Shown in pieces: positions 1-7,575 of a stretch of DNA of 37,212 nt. The DNA lies in IMG/VR virus record IMGVR_UViG_3300043430_000161, positions 1-37,212 of that record; one strand, written 5' to 3'. A program made the translations under genes and the position numbers. The DNA is from a virus. Under the pieces are notes generated by a model, which worked only from the letters and a program-made list of their open reading frames with translations, searched no databases and was not told where the DNA came from. Positions within the stretch are counted from its first letter, which is position 1; every line of letters starts with the position of its first letter.

Positions 1-3000
1 GTGTTCGGTGTCCGTGGGCCTGCCATTGAAACCGCCCTGAGTATATTCATGGCTCGGGTATCGGTGATCGTTGGTGAGTCGGAAACCACTCAAGCAACTC
101 AAGCACCGGGCACTTATCGTATGGCTGCCCACAACTTCAATGCTGTGGGCCTGTTCAACGGACTGGCTGCACAAGGTAACGGCTACACCGATCCCTACCT
201 GCAAGAGAGAGTGGCGGGCCTCATGTCTACTGTCGTGGATGCGGTAGGTGGTCCTTTCCAGCAGTTCTATCAGCAGATCGCTCAAAGCGCGACTACCCCT
301 GCTGGTTTGGTAGCCAATGCTCAGCAGCAGGGCTTGATGCCGGTCACAGCTGGTCTGCGTACCAGTGGCTTTGCTCTGGGTGACCAGCAAGCCTATGCGA
401 TTGAAGTGCTCACTGAGACCTTCAAGGCTATCCAACGGGACACCACAAGGGCTGCCCAACAACAACTGCTGAAGCTCTTTAAAGAGACTTCTAAGCAAGT
501 GACTGCGGCTGATCTGGGTGGTCAAGCACAGTGGGATGCCATCTTTGGTGCTGAAGCCATCGACACCGATGGGGATTATCTGGCTCGCTTTGCTGCTATG
601 GCTCTTGCCTACCCGCCTCTGGTGGCCAAGATGGGCTTTACCACCCAAGAGGTAGTGCGGGAGTCCACCACCCTGTATGGGCGTCTGGTGGCCTTCTTTG
701 AGGGCATGATGAACGCACTGTCTAAGGCAGCCCACAAGGCGTATGCCGGTCAACGTGCTGATGCCAAGCTGGATACCCTGACCAAACGTCTGGTACTGCT
801 GGAAGCTAAGTATCAGCTGCGTCAGCAGCCGTCGATGATGAATGATCTGCTAGATGGTCTGGAAGACAAACTAACCGACGTGGGTGAGTCTGCGCGTAAA
901 AAGCTGATTGAACTATCCCAGTCCTCGTACCTGGGTGGTGCAAATAATCTGTACCTGAAAACCGCCGGCAACGTAGTCAAGATGGTGGCTGAACAGCGTG
1001 TTGGTTACATGCTGGATAACGTAGAGAAAATCTACAACCGCTCGGTGAAGGGTCAAATGGGCATCTTGGGTTCGCTGTTCAATGAACTGCGGGGCACCCG
1101 TGACACCAACATTATGGGCCGTGCCTTGATGATCAAGAACAAGTCGCGTGAGAAAGAACGTGAGGACATCAATCGGGACATTGCGAAGTTACTGGCTGAT
1201 CCGTTCAAAGAACTATCCAAGAAGGAATCTGACAACATCACCAAGGTGCTGCTGCGTACTGACGTGCAGGCGCTGTGGGGCACCTTCACGGATGTGGAAA
1301 TTCGTGAGCTGTTGTCACGTCCTGCCAAGCTGAATGCTGCCATTGTCCAGTACCAGAATCAGTTGCCTGCTGCACTGAAGACCTACTACGAAAACCAATC
1401 GGACTTCACTGCATTCATGCTGGCTGTGGGCGAAGACAAGGGCGACAACACCCAGTTGAATATCCACAACATCGCTGACCTGAGTGGCACAAAACAGGCT
1501 GGCACGCTGAGCGATGTAGAGGTTGAAGCCAACATCAAAGTGTTGGACGTGTTGGTTACCCTGAAAGCCCTGAAGTTCACCAATGAAGGTGATCGGCAGA
1601 ACATGGCAAGCCTGATGCTGCGCGAACCAGAAGGCGTTAAGACGGCTCTGCTGATGCACCGTGGTCTGATGGAAAAGGCACGTACTGAGACTTTCGTGGG
1701 TACTGAGCGCCTGATGCGTAAAGGCTACGTTCCGGAGATTCACAACCCCCATGTGGAGTTGGTTCCGGTGCCAGAGGGTGCTATGGAGGATTACATCAAG
1801 CAGGGCTACAAGTACCACTACCACTTGCCTGCTGATCCTGCTGACGTGACGTATGAGCCACGGGTACTGATGTCGGTTGAGAAGATGACCCCACGTATTG
1901 TGTCGGGCACCTTGTCTATCACCAGCATGCAGTCTCAGGGTTCTGCAGTTCACAGCGGTCTGGAGATGTACGACTTCAGTGGGGTGAACACGTTCAACCA
2001 ACACACCAATAAGCGTATCGCCAAGAAGCGTGAGCAGCATATTGATCGGTTGTTCAAGGCCCCACATGGTAAAAACCTGTTCGATATGCAAGTCACTCGG
2101 ATGACTCCAATCTCCAATCCGAATGGTGAGATGGTGGGTTACCGCTACATGATGAGCCACGAAAACCGTGACATCCTCCTTGAGCGCAACAACAACTTCG
2201 CACAAGTGCTAGCTGAGATGGCTTCTACCGTCTTCGACAAGCAAACAACCCCGGTACATAACCGTGAAGTACTGACTGCTATCAAAGATCAGTGGGAAAT
2301 CGAGCAATCTGTTAATCCTGAAGCCTTCCTGTTGGTAGGTCTGGACAGTGCGGATAAGGATTTGCGTGAGCGTTACCTTGCAATCCCCTATGAAACTCGC
2401 AAAGACATTGCGCGTATCTGGGGTGATAACAACATGATGATTCGTCGTGATCTGATTGATCTGCACTTGGGATACCGTAAGGCATCTTTGACTGATCTTC
2501 TGACCGACAATGGTAAGCATGAAGGAATAGTGAAAGACTTCTTCCTGTGGTTGGCTAAGGATGTATTCAACATCAGCCCCAAAGGTCTGCGTCGAATCCT
2601 GAAGGCTGAGAACATCATCATGGCAGTGAACCAGGAGATCAAAGACTTTTTCGTAGTGAAGTCCGGTGTTACTACCTTCTGGAACATTGTCAGCAACCTA
2701 ACTCTGTTGAAGCTGTATGGGGTTTCAATTCAGGAGATTGTGCGCTCTCACAAAACAGCCCTGATGGGTGCTCGTGATTGGCAAAAGCATGACTCAGAGC
2801 TTCGTCGCCTGAAGGCAATGAAGGATTCTGGTCTGGTCATTGGCAGTTCTTCCGAGATGGATCAGCAGATTGCTGTACTGGAAGATCAGATGGCACGGAA
2901 CCCAGTCCGTGAGGTGATGATGATGGGCATGATGCCTACCATTGTGGAGGATATGGATGCAGCGGAAGACCCGTATTCATACAAGAGTTATGCAGCTCGT

Positions 3001-3510
3001 AAGGCTGAAAAGGTAACTCAGTACATTCCGGGTTTTGTTAAGCAGGGTGCGAAGTGGGTATATATGACCCATGACACTGGCCTGTATCAGATCATGAGTC
3101 AGGGAGCGCAGATGAGTGACTTCGTGGCACGGTATACGCTGTTTGAACACCTGAAGACTCGGCGTAAAAATCCGCTGGCTACAGGTGAAGCAGCTATCCA
3201 AGCTATTGATGCCTTCATCAACTACGACTTGCCGTCTAACCGTTGGGTGCAGTACGCCAACGACATGGGTATCGTGCGGTTCACCAAGTACTACTTGCGG
3301 ATTCAAGCTGTACTGGCTCATCTGTATCAGAACAACCCTGCTCGGGCACTGTTCTTGGCCACCATTGAAAACTACTTCAGTGGTCTACAGACGGTGATGG
3401 ACTCTTCCTTGTGGAACCGAATCGGTTCCCCACTGGAGGGTGGCCCATTCGATGCGCTGGAAGCTATCGAAAGTGGGCTGGTAAGCCGAATGCTTGGCAA
3501 GGTGTTCTAA
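1..3510 (+). CDS. Very large virion-type (possibly polyvalent) protein, 3' part
   Basis: The frame is open from the first base, so the gene almost certainly starts upstream; the GTG at base 1 is not evidence for a start. At least 1169 residues are visible. They are mostly helical, rich in Gln, Met and charged residues, with coiled-coil-like stretches (about residues 260-420) and no signal peptide. Near the C-terminus a Met-rich, weakly hydrophobic stretch (about 960-990) is followed by a region rich in aromatic residues. I recognise no catalytic motif. Length, plus-strand orientation and the terminator directly after the stop fit a giant internal or ejected virion protein, such as those carrying large polyvalent domains or the C-terminal part of an N4-type virion RNA polymerase, but the visible part does not prove either. 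Membership of the virion is inferred, not seen. Confidence 0.6.
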   Translation: MFGVRGPAIETALSIFMARVSVIVGESETTQATQAPGTYRMAAHNFNAVGLFNGLAAQGNGYTDPYLQERVAGLMSTVVDAVGGPFQQFYQQIAQSATTPAGLVANAQQQGLMPVTAGLRTSGFALGDQQAYAIEVLTETFKAIQRDTTRAAQQQLLKLFKETSKQVTAADLGGQAQWDAIFGAEAIDTDGDYLARFAAMALAYPPLVAKMGFTTQEVVRESTTLYGRLVAFFEGMMNALSKAAHKAYAGQRADAKLDTLTKRLVLLEAKYQLRQQPSMMNDLLDGLEDKLTDVGESARKKLIELSQSSYLGGANNLYLKTAGNVVKMVAEQRVGYMLDNVEKIYNRSVKGQMGILGSLFNELRGTRDTNIMGRALMIKNKSREKEREDINRDIAKLLADPFKELSKKESDNITKVLLRTDVQALWGTFTDVEIRELLSRPAKLNAAIVQYQNQLPAALKTYYENQSDFTAFMLAVGEDKGDNTQLNIHNIADLSGTKQAGTLSDVEVEANIKVLDVLVTLKALKFTNEGDRQNMASLMLREPEGVKTALLMHRGLMEKARTETFVGTERLMRKGYVPEIHNPHVELVPVPEGAMEDYIKQGYKYHYHLPADPADVTYEPRVLMSVEKMTPRIVSGTLSITSMQSQGSAVHSGLEMYDFSGVNTFNQHTNKRIAKKREQHIDRLFKAPHGKNLFDMQVTRMTPISNPNGEMVGYRYMMSHENRDILLERNNNFAQVLAEMASTVFDKQTTPVHNREVLTAIKDQWEIEQSVNPEAFLLVGLDSADKDLRERYLAIPYETRKDIARIWGDNNMMIRRDLIDLHLGYRKASLTDLLTDNGKHEGIVKDFFLWLAKDVFNISPKGLRRILKAENIIMAVNQEIKDFFVVKSGVTTFWNIVSNLTLLKLYGVSIQEIVRSHKTALMGARDWQKHDSELRRLKAMKDSGLVIGSSSEMDQQIAVLEDQMARNPVREVMMMGMMPTIVEDMDAAEDPYSYKSYAARKAEKVTQYIPGFVKQGAKWVYMTHDTGLYQIMSQGAQMSDFVARYTLFEHLKTRRKNPLATGEAAIQAIDAFINYDLPSNRWVQYANDMGIVRFTKYYLRIQAVLAHLYQNNPARALFLATIENYFSGLQTVMDSSLWNRIGSPLEGGPFDALEAIESGLVSRMLGKVF

Positions 3511-3515
3511 ATGAC

Positions 3516-3539
3516 AAAGGCCCAAGGATGGGCCTTTTT
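3516..3539 (+). terminator. Rho-independent terminator after the giant gene
   Basis: A 9-bp perfect stem (AAAGGCCCA / TGGGCCTTT) with a 4-base loop runs into a T-tract. It starts five bases after the stop codon of the large plus-strand gene. Confidence 0.9.
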
Positions 3540-3546
3540 GTTAGGT

Positions 3547-3642
3547 GATGGGATCGACGGACAATCTTCGTGCAGTCCCTACGGTGAACCCGTAAGGCCC
3601 CAGAGAGCTTTTCCTACCTTTGGCCTTCAGGCCGATCCCATC
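3547..3642 (+). ncRNA. Structured RNA-like element with multi-branch fold
   Basis: A perfect 10-bp closing stem (3547-3556 with 3633-3642, GATGGGATCG) encloses three smaller inverted repeats: GGAC 3559-3562 with GTCC 3575-3578, TACGG 3580-3584 with CCGTA 3590-3594 (loop TGAAC), and AAGGCC 3594-3599 with GGCCTT 3622-3627 (or GGCC-TTCA-GGCC at 3622-3633). This gives a four-way-junction outline, but the arm and loop sizes do not fit a tRNA. The segment carries GGTGAACCCGTAA (3583-3595), which recurs in the other structured intergenic region (12602-12900). No reading frame of note covers it. The strand is assigned from the shared motif; whether it is transcribed is unknown. Confidence 0.5.
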
Positions 3643-3647
3643 TAAAT

Positions 3648-3728
3648 CTGCATTGGGGAGAACCCTACCCGCTAACCACCACAGTTCGCTTGCTACCTAC
3701 TCAATGGGTAAGGTTCTCTCCAATGCAG
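3648..3728. repeat. Long fold-back: 23-bp inverted repeat with 35-base loop
   Basis: The left arm (3648-3670, starting CTGCATTGG) pairs with the right arm (3706-3728, ending CCAATGCAG): 21 Watson-Crick pairs, one G-T wobble and one C-A mismatch. The 35-base loop contains no clear substructure. There is no T-tract, so it is not a simple terminator. It lies between the two convergent transcription units and could be an RNA hairpin, a protein-binding site or a replication or packaging signal. Confidence 0.75.
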
Positions 3729-3752
3729 CCCAGTTATTCTGGGCCACATTGG

Positions 3753-3965
3753 TTACTCTTCTGGTCTGTTTTGTTCGGAACGGAACTCAAGGTATTCCTT
3801 GATTCCTTCCCAGACCAAGCCCAGCACTATGCCGATAAAGCAGAGCATCATAACGATGAACCCGACGATACCGATTAGCCAGCCCATTACCATGCCTGCC
3901 GCGTAGCACGCGATGGTAGCTATCACGGCACACATGAATAACAGCAGCCCCTTGAGGGCCGCCAT
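3753..3965 (-). CDS. Small membrane protein, two predicted helices
   Basis: The protein has 70 residues. Two hydrophobic segments (about residues 5-24 and 27-53, the second Gly/Ile/Val/Met-rich) are followed by a charged C-terminal tail. Its ATG overlaps the TAA of the upstream gene (TAATG), which suggests translational coupling. It is the last gene of the minus-strand replication operon. I recognise no family; a role at the host membrane is an inference. Confidence 0.65.
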   Translation of the reverse strand: MAALKGLLLFMCAVIATIACYAAGMVMGWLIGIVGFIVMMLCFIGIVLGLVWEGIKEYLEFRSEQNRPEE

Positions 3966-4285
3966 TACGAGAACAGGCTGGAGGCCGGTGCTACTTCCTT
4001 GGCTTCAGCTTCTTCAGCCGGAGTTTCGGAAGCTTGTTCTTCCTGAACTGGTTCGGCAGTTTGCACCACCGGGTCAGCAGAAACAGTCACCTCACGGGTG
4101 ATCGCTTGACCTTTGACGTGGGTTTCACCGATAGCGGTGATGTCCACATCAGCGGTCAGACCATCAGAGCCACGGCTTGCAGTGAAGTCGATCTTCACTT
4201 GCTTGCCGGTCAGGTTGATACCCTGATTGGCGATGTACTGGCTGAGTGCTTCTTCGATTTCAGTTTGACGCAATTTGATAAGCAT
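3965..4285 (-). CDS. Small protein with acidic linker and C-terminal SLFS
   Basis: The protein has 106 residues. The first ~70 form a compact alpha/beta-looking domain (helix with TEIEEALSQYI, then strands around VKIDFTA and ADVDITA). Residues ~72-100 are Glu/Ala/Pro-rich and probably disordered, and the protein ends in SSLFS. The putative ssDNA-binding protein at 6805-7545 ends in NSLFS. A disordered acidic linker capped by a short hydrophobic motif resembles the partner-docking tails of SSB proteins, so a replisome accessory role is plausible but inferred. GAGGAAG precedes the ATG. It lies just downstream of the RuvC-like resolvase. Confidence 0.7.
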   Translation of the reverse strand: MLIKLRQTEIEEALSQYIANQGINLTGKQVKIDFTASRGSDGLTADVDITAIGETHVKGQAITREVTVSADPVVQTAEPVQEEQASETPAEEAEAKEVAPASSLFS

Positions 4286-4308
4286 GAATGCTTCCTCGCA
4301 GTGGATGG

Positions 4309-4875
4309 TTACGCCTTCAATAGCGGTAACGCTTGTAGGAACGGATTGGAATGGATACCAGCTTGGATGGCTCCGATGGCATCAGCCATGTGTTCAGCCT
4401 TCGCTTCACTGATCTTTTGTGCGCCCTTCTCTGTGTAGTAAGGCCACGAAGCAGCAGGATGCTGACTTGTAGCCCACTGGATCATCTCTTGCTTGGTGGC
4501 AGTCTTCCTGCCTACGGTAGCCATCTTCACTTCGGTCGGAGTGACCTCGAAGAATGGAATACCAACGGCTCTCAACGATCCAAGCACACCCACACAGATA
4601 CCGTAACTGGCCATGGCTCGCGCTGATTGGCTCCCTACGGGAACTTCAGCAAAGATCACTTGAGCTTGCTTTGCAAACTCCACGGCAGCTTTACATAGCT
4701 GGAATGCTGATTCGAGGTCAGAGCTGTTCTGCCTGACCTGTTTGCCAGTCGGAAGCACTGGCTGAATGACTCGCAGCGTTTTCATGCTGAGAGTCATGGT
4801 GTCGGTATCTAGGGTGCCGCAAGCGACACCCCAGTTCCGGAGTGATGGGTCGAAGCCCACTACCCTGAGCAACAT
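4309..4875 (-). CDS. RuvC-like Holliday junction resolvase
   Basis: The protein has 188 residues with an RNase H-like fold signature: GFDPSLRNWG (Asp9) on the first strand, a second acidic residue in FAEVP (Glu77), and a C-terminal HMADAIGAI (His162, Asp165). These match the spacing of RuvC-family catalytic acids. The family cuts branched DNA; in phages it typically resolves replication or recombination intermediates before packaging. The length is close to cellular RuvC (about 170). It follows the Tad2-domain gene by three bases, in the replication operon. The assignment to the RuvC-like superfamily is firm; the exact substrate is inferred. Confidence 0.85.
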   Translation of the reverse strand: MLLRVVGFDPSLRNWGVACGTLDTDTMTLSMKTLRVIQPVLPTGKQVRQNSSDLESAFQLCKAAVEFAKQAQVIFAEVPVGSQSARAMASYGICVGVLGSLRAVGIPFFEVTPTEVKMATVGRKTATKQEMIQWATSQHPAASWPYYTEKGAQKISEAKAEHMADAIGAIQAGIHSNPFLQALPLLKA

Positions 4876-4878
4876 GGG

Positions 4879-5331
4879 TTAAACCACAACCCAGTCGGTT
4901 GCCAGCATGTCCGTCTGACTGGCCAGCCATGGCACTCGCGCCCCTTCAGGGTACGCTTTGCTATGTACTGGATAGCTCATACGGATATACGCCAGATCAA
5001 CCCCAGACGCAGGCAGGTATTCAAGCCAAAGGCCCACACCATTCCAGCCCGCACGACTGACACGCTTACCCTGTTGAAGTGCTTCCAGTGCAAGACCAAA
5101 GGGCATCCCTGTGGTTTCACGGTAAGCAGCTTCAAACTGGGCTTTCGGTGACCAGCTGACATAGCCGGAGTAATGCTCAGTGTTCGGTTTACCGCCATCC
5201 AGATATTCCACCAGATAGCCTTCATCCGAACCTTCCTCATCGTCAGGCAACGACCACTTTCGGAAGTCGTTGTATTCCTGCCGAGTCATCGGAATGGCAT
5301 TCACCATTTTGGTGCCAATGAAGCGGCTCAT
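4879..5331 (-). CDS. Phage N-terminal domain fused to Tad2-like (DUF2829) anti-Thoeris domain
   Basis: The protein has 150 residues in two parts. Residues 1-74 match a small phage domain with MTRQEYNDFR, DEGYLVEYLDG and YVSWSPKAQFEAAY. Residues ~76-150 match DUF2829/Tad2: MPFGLALEALQQGKRVSRAGWNG, then IRMS, then PWLASQTDMLATDW. Known Tad2 proteins bind and sequester the cyclic ADP-ribose signals made by TIR proteins of the Thoeris defence system. The ATG overlaps the stop of the Gp49-family gene (ATGA), with GAGGTGG upstream. Domain recognition is from motif memory; anti-defence activity is inferred from the family. Confidence 0.8.
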   Translation of the reverse strand: MSRFIGTKMVNAIPMTRQEYNDFRKWSLPDDEEGSDEGYLVEYLDGGKPNTEHYSGYVSWSPKAQFEAAYRETTGMPFGLALEALQQGKRVSRAGWNGVGLWLEYLPASGVDLAYIRMSYPVHSKAYPEGARVPWLASQTDMLATDWVVV

Positions 5332-5732
5332 TGAGCCACCTCACCAGATGCCAAACGGCACTTCAGCTCGTAGCCCATCAGCGGCCAGATGTCGTTCTCA
5401 GCCTGACGACGAGCCGCAATGCGACCAGCCTCGGCGTCGAAGTTCTCTGGAGAAGCACAGGCCGATTTACCAGTAACGGTAAAACCGTTCTGGAGTACCA
5501 GCACACAGAAGGTCAACAGACCCAATGCTGGATCAAGTGCAGGAGGGGTGGGGTCAGTGAACGGAGGTTCTTCCACCACATAGTCCATCACTGCACAACG
5601 GCTACCTTGCAGGGCCGTGAAGTAGTGAACGCTCTTGATGTTGGCCTGAATCATCGCCGGGGTGATGCGTGGTGCATTCAACCCTTTCTCTTTGAGCATC
5701 TGCTCAAATTCAGTATCAGTTGGGTTGCTCAT
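5328..5732 (-). CDS. Gp49-family protein (phage N4 Gp49 / Sf6 gene 66 type)
   Basis: The protein has 134 residues. It contains the family features: an ITPAMIQANI helix, LTFCVLVLQNGFTVTGKSACASPENFD in the middle, and AENDIWPLMGYEL near the end. The family is common in tailed phages next to early or replication genes; its function is not established. It carries an extra Pro-rich stretch (about residues 58-68) between the first helix region and the core. It overlaps both neighbours by a few bases. Confidence 0.85.
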   Translation of the reverse strand: MSNPTDTEFEQMLKEKGLNAPRITPAMIQANIKSVHYFTALQGSRCAVMDYVVEEPPFTDPTPPALDPALGLLTFCVLVLQNGFTVTGKSACASPENFDAEAGRIAARRQAENDIWPLMGYELKCRLASGEVAQ

Positions 5733-6066
5733 CAGCAGCCCCCTGATCTTCTGGTGCAGGCTCTTCTTCAGCCTCAGTCATCTGGATCGGGAACTGTTGA
5801 AACAGGCTCACCGCGATGGAAATACCAGCACGGAAGCCAACCATCTGCTCTGCATTGAGAGTGATGATCTCACCGGTATCGTGGTCAGTGACCTCAACCG
5901 GGATTTCCGGAGGCACGTTCATGGCGTGCAGCAGTTGGCCCATACGGTTCTGGTGCCAGCCGAGCATGTGGAATACCACTTGATCGGTTGTTTCCAGCGG
6001 GATGGGTTCCTGCGGTGGAGCGGCCTCGGGTACTTCGTGGCCATTCAGGTTTTCTGGTTCGAGCAT
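5716..6066 (-). CDS. Small acidic protein of unknown function
   Basis: The protein has 116 residues. Both ends are Pro/Glu-rich and probably disordered; the central part (about 30-95) looks helical. GAGGAG lies seven bases before the ATG. The 3' end overlaps the Gp49-family gene by 17 bases. I recognise no family. Its place in the operon suggests an early accessory function. Confidence 0.65.
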   Translation of the reverse strand: MLEPENLNGHEVPEAAPPQEPIPLETTDQVVFHMLGWHQNRMGQLLHAMNVPPEIPVEVTDHDTGEIITLNAEQMVGFRAGISIAVSLFQQFPIQMTEAEEEPAPEDQGAADEQPN

Positions 6067-6081
6067 TGCAGTCTCCTCAGA

Positions 6082-6291
6082 CTATTGGATGACTCGGAGT
6101 TCGTTACGGGGAATCCACTGATCGTTGACTTTCACCGTACAACCAATGAATGCGACGTATCGCACTTCACGGTTGGTTTGGTTGCCGTACCACGAACAGG
6201 AACCCCATGCCACAAGGCGGGTAACGAACCAAAGCAGTAGCAGGAGTAGGGCAAGACTGCCCCACACCCACTTCATCTTCGGCATCTTCAT
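6082..6291 (-). CDS. Small single-pass membrane protein
   Basis: The protein has 69 residues. Lys-rich residues 1-7 are followed by one transmembrane segment (about residues 8-30), then a short domain with two Cys. The ATG overlaps the TGA of the TerB gene. It resembles the many small phage membrane proteins with an N-in anchor. Function unknown. Confidence 0.65.
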   Translation of the reverse strand: MKMPKMKWVWGSLALLLLLLWFVTRLVAWGSCSWYGNQTNREVRYVAFIGCTVKVNDQWIPRNELRVIQ

Positions 6292-6728
6292 ACCTGAAGG
6301 TAGTTCTCGATGCGAAGGCCGAGCATCATGCCAACATCGGTCAGCACTTTCAGCTCTTTATCGTCAATGGTGCCATCGGCCAGAGCAATGGTCAGGCCCA
6401 CCAGGAACACGTCTTCGGCTTCACGGTTGTCGCCTTTAACGTCTTCGATTTCACGCATGATCTGTGACTTGCCGATCAGGAAGCCGGCGTCTTTCAGCAT
6501 GGTGTTGTAGTTGTTGAAGGTTTCAGTGACTTCGCCACCAAAGCCTTTCAGTGCTGGGTTGTTGGCCAGTACTTTCTGGATTTTGTCGCCTTCGCTGACT
6601 GACAGATCACCGTCAGCCCAGCCGACTAGCAGAGCAATACCAACGGCAGCTTGCATCAGGTCACGTTTCTCGAAGTTGGTCACTTGACGGCTAACGAGTT
6701 TGGCTTTCTTTTTGAACATACCGAACAT
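6288..6728 (-). CDS. TerB-family protein
   Basis: The protein has 146 residues, all helical. It shows the two acidic loops typical of TerB: WADGDLSVSEGDKI in the first half and LADGTIDDKELKVL in the second. TerB-type domains bind metal and are linked to membrane stress, tellurite resistance and phage resistance in bacteria; phage copies are known but their role is open. AAAGGAAATCGCA precedes the ATG. It sits downstream of a terminator that follows the ssDNA-binding protein gene, so it may have its own promoter or depend on read-through. Confidence 0.85.
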   Translation of the reverse strand: MFGMFKKKAKLVSRQVTNFEKRDLMQAAVGIALLVGWADGDLSVSEGDKIQKVLANNPALKGFGGEVTETFNNYNTMLKDAGFLIGKSQIMREIEDVKGDNREAEDVFLVGLTIALADGTIDDKELKVLTDVGMMLGLRIENYLQV

Positions 6729-6758
6729 TGCGATTTCCTTTAAAGGAGAGGTGTTGGC

Positions 6759-6784
6759 AAAAAAGCCCCCAAATGGGGGCTTTT
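6759..6784 (-). terminator. Rho-independent terminator downstream of the ssDNA-binding protein gene
   Basis: A 10-bp stem (AAAAGCCCCC / GGGGGCTTTT) with a 4-base loop gives a T-run on the minus strand. It lies 20 bases past the stop at 6805. Confidence 0.85.
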
Positions 6785-6804
6785 CTGTAGACAGTGCTCA
6801 GCTA

Positions 6805-7545
6805 TTAGCTGAACAGGCTGTTCTGCGGCTTGGTAGTGCCAGTGGTGGCTGCGCCGGTAGCTTTAGGGGCACCTGCAGTGCCTGCAGTTTTGGTGGACTT
6901 GTCCTTGACCTGACCAACCCACTTCTTCTTCCAAGTCTCGATGAACACCGCTTCAGGTGCTTGAGCCAGAATTTCAGCAGTGGTCTTGCCGTCGCGCTCG
7001 CGGAACAGCTTATCCAGCTCGTTCTCTTCACGAGTTTCGCCGGTCGGCTCGTACTCGCCAGTGGATTCGTTTTTCTTGGTCTTGTCCACGATCTGCTTGA
7101 TCAGACCACCGAACACTTGCTTGCCGAGCAGCTCGGTCAGCATTTCCACGTTGGTCGGCACTTCAGCTTTGGCTTCGCTGGAGTACAGGTTGACCACCTT
7201 GGTTTCGGTTTCCAGTTGGGCAATTTCTTTACCCACGGTCAGCAGGCACAGGCTGTTGGCCATGTTGAAGCCCGGCAGGTATTGCTTATCGCCGTTTTTG
7301 TCCACGTAGAAGTTCTTGCAGCCCTTGGCTTTGCCAGAGGTCATCCAGAACTGCTGACGGACATCTTTACCGTCTTCGGTGGTCAGGTGAACCACAAGTG
7401 ACAACGCCTCGCTGTCAGCCTTCTGCAGATAGGCCAGCTTGACGGTGAAGTTGTAGAGGTTGGTGTCCAGAACGAAACCACCACCTACCGAGTCTTTTTC
7501 GGAGGCGATGTCGTTGGAGGTAGCGAGGCTGGAGAGCAGAGACAT
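6805..7545 (-). CDS. Putative single-stranded DNA-binding protein
   Basis: The protein has 246 residues. The N-terminal ~115 residues are strand-rich (NFTVKLAYLQKA, SLVVHLTTEDG, RQQFWMTSGK), consistent with an OB-like fold. A helical region follows, then a flexible Thr/Ala/Gly/Lys-rich linker (about 212-241) ends in NSLFS. Similar proteins in phages with Sak4-like ATPases are annotated as ssDNA-binding. Its position directly downstream of the Sak4-like ATPase fits. The tail lacks the usual acidic run of SSB but ends with the same tetrapeptide as the 106-residue protein at 3965-4285. It could instead be another nucleic-acid-binding accessory protein. Confidence 0.55.
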   Translation of the reverse strand: MSLLSSLATSNDIASEKDSVGGGFVLDTNLYNFTVKLAYLQKADSEALSLVVHLTTEDGKDVRQQFWMTSGKAKGCKNFYVDKNGDKQYLPGFNMANSLCLLTVGKEIAQLETETKVVNLYSSEAKAEVPTNVEMLTELLGKQVFGGLIKQIVDKTKKNESTGEYEPTGETREENELDKLFRERDGKTTAEILAQAPEAVFIETWKKKWVGQVKDKSTKTAGTAGAPKATGAATTGTTKPQNSLFS

Positions 7546-7575
7546 GGTGTTTTCCTTTTGAGGAGGTTGGGTGGG

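Noticed and set aside
1315-2205. Long open frame on the minus strand inside the giant gene (296 residues)
   Set aside because: It lies fully antisense to a strongly coding gene, has His/Val/Leu-biased composition typical of shadow frames and has no ribosome site.
3547-3642. tRNA gene
   Set aside because: The 7-bp inner part of the closing stem and three arms recall a tRNA, but arm lengths, a 5-base middle loop and lack of the T-loop consensus rule it out.
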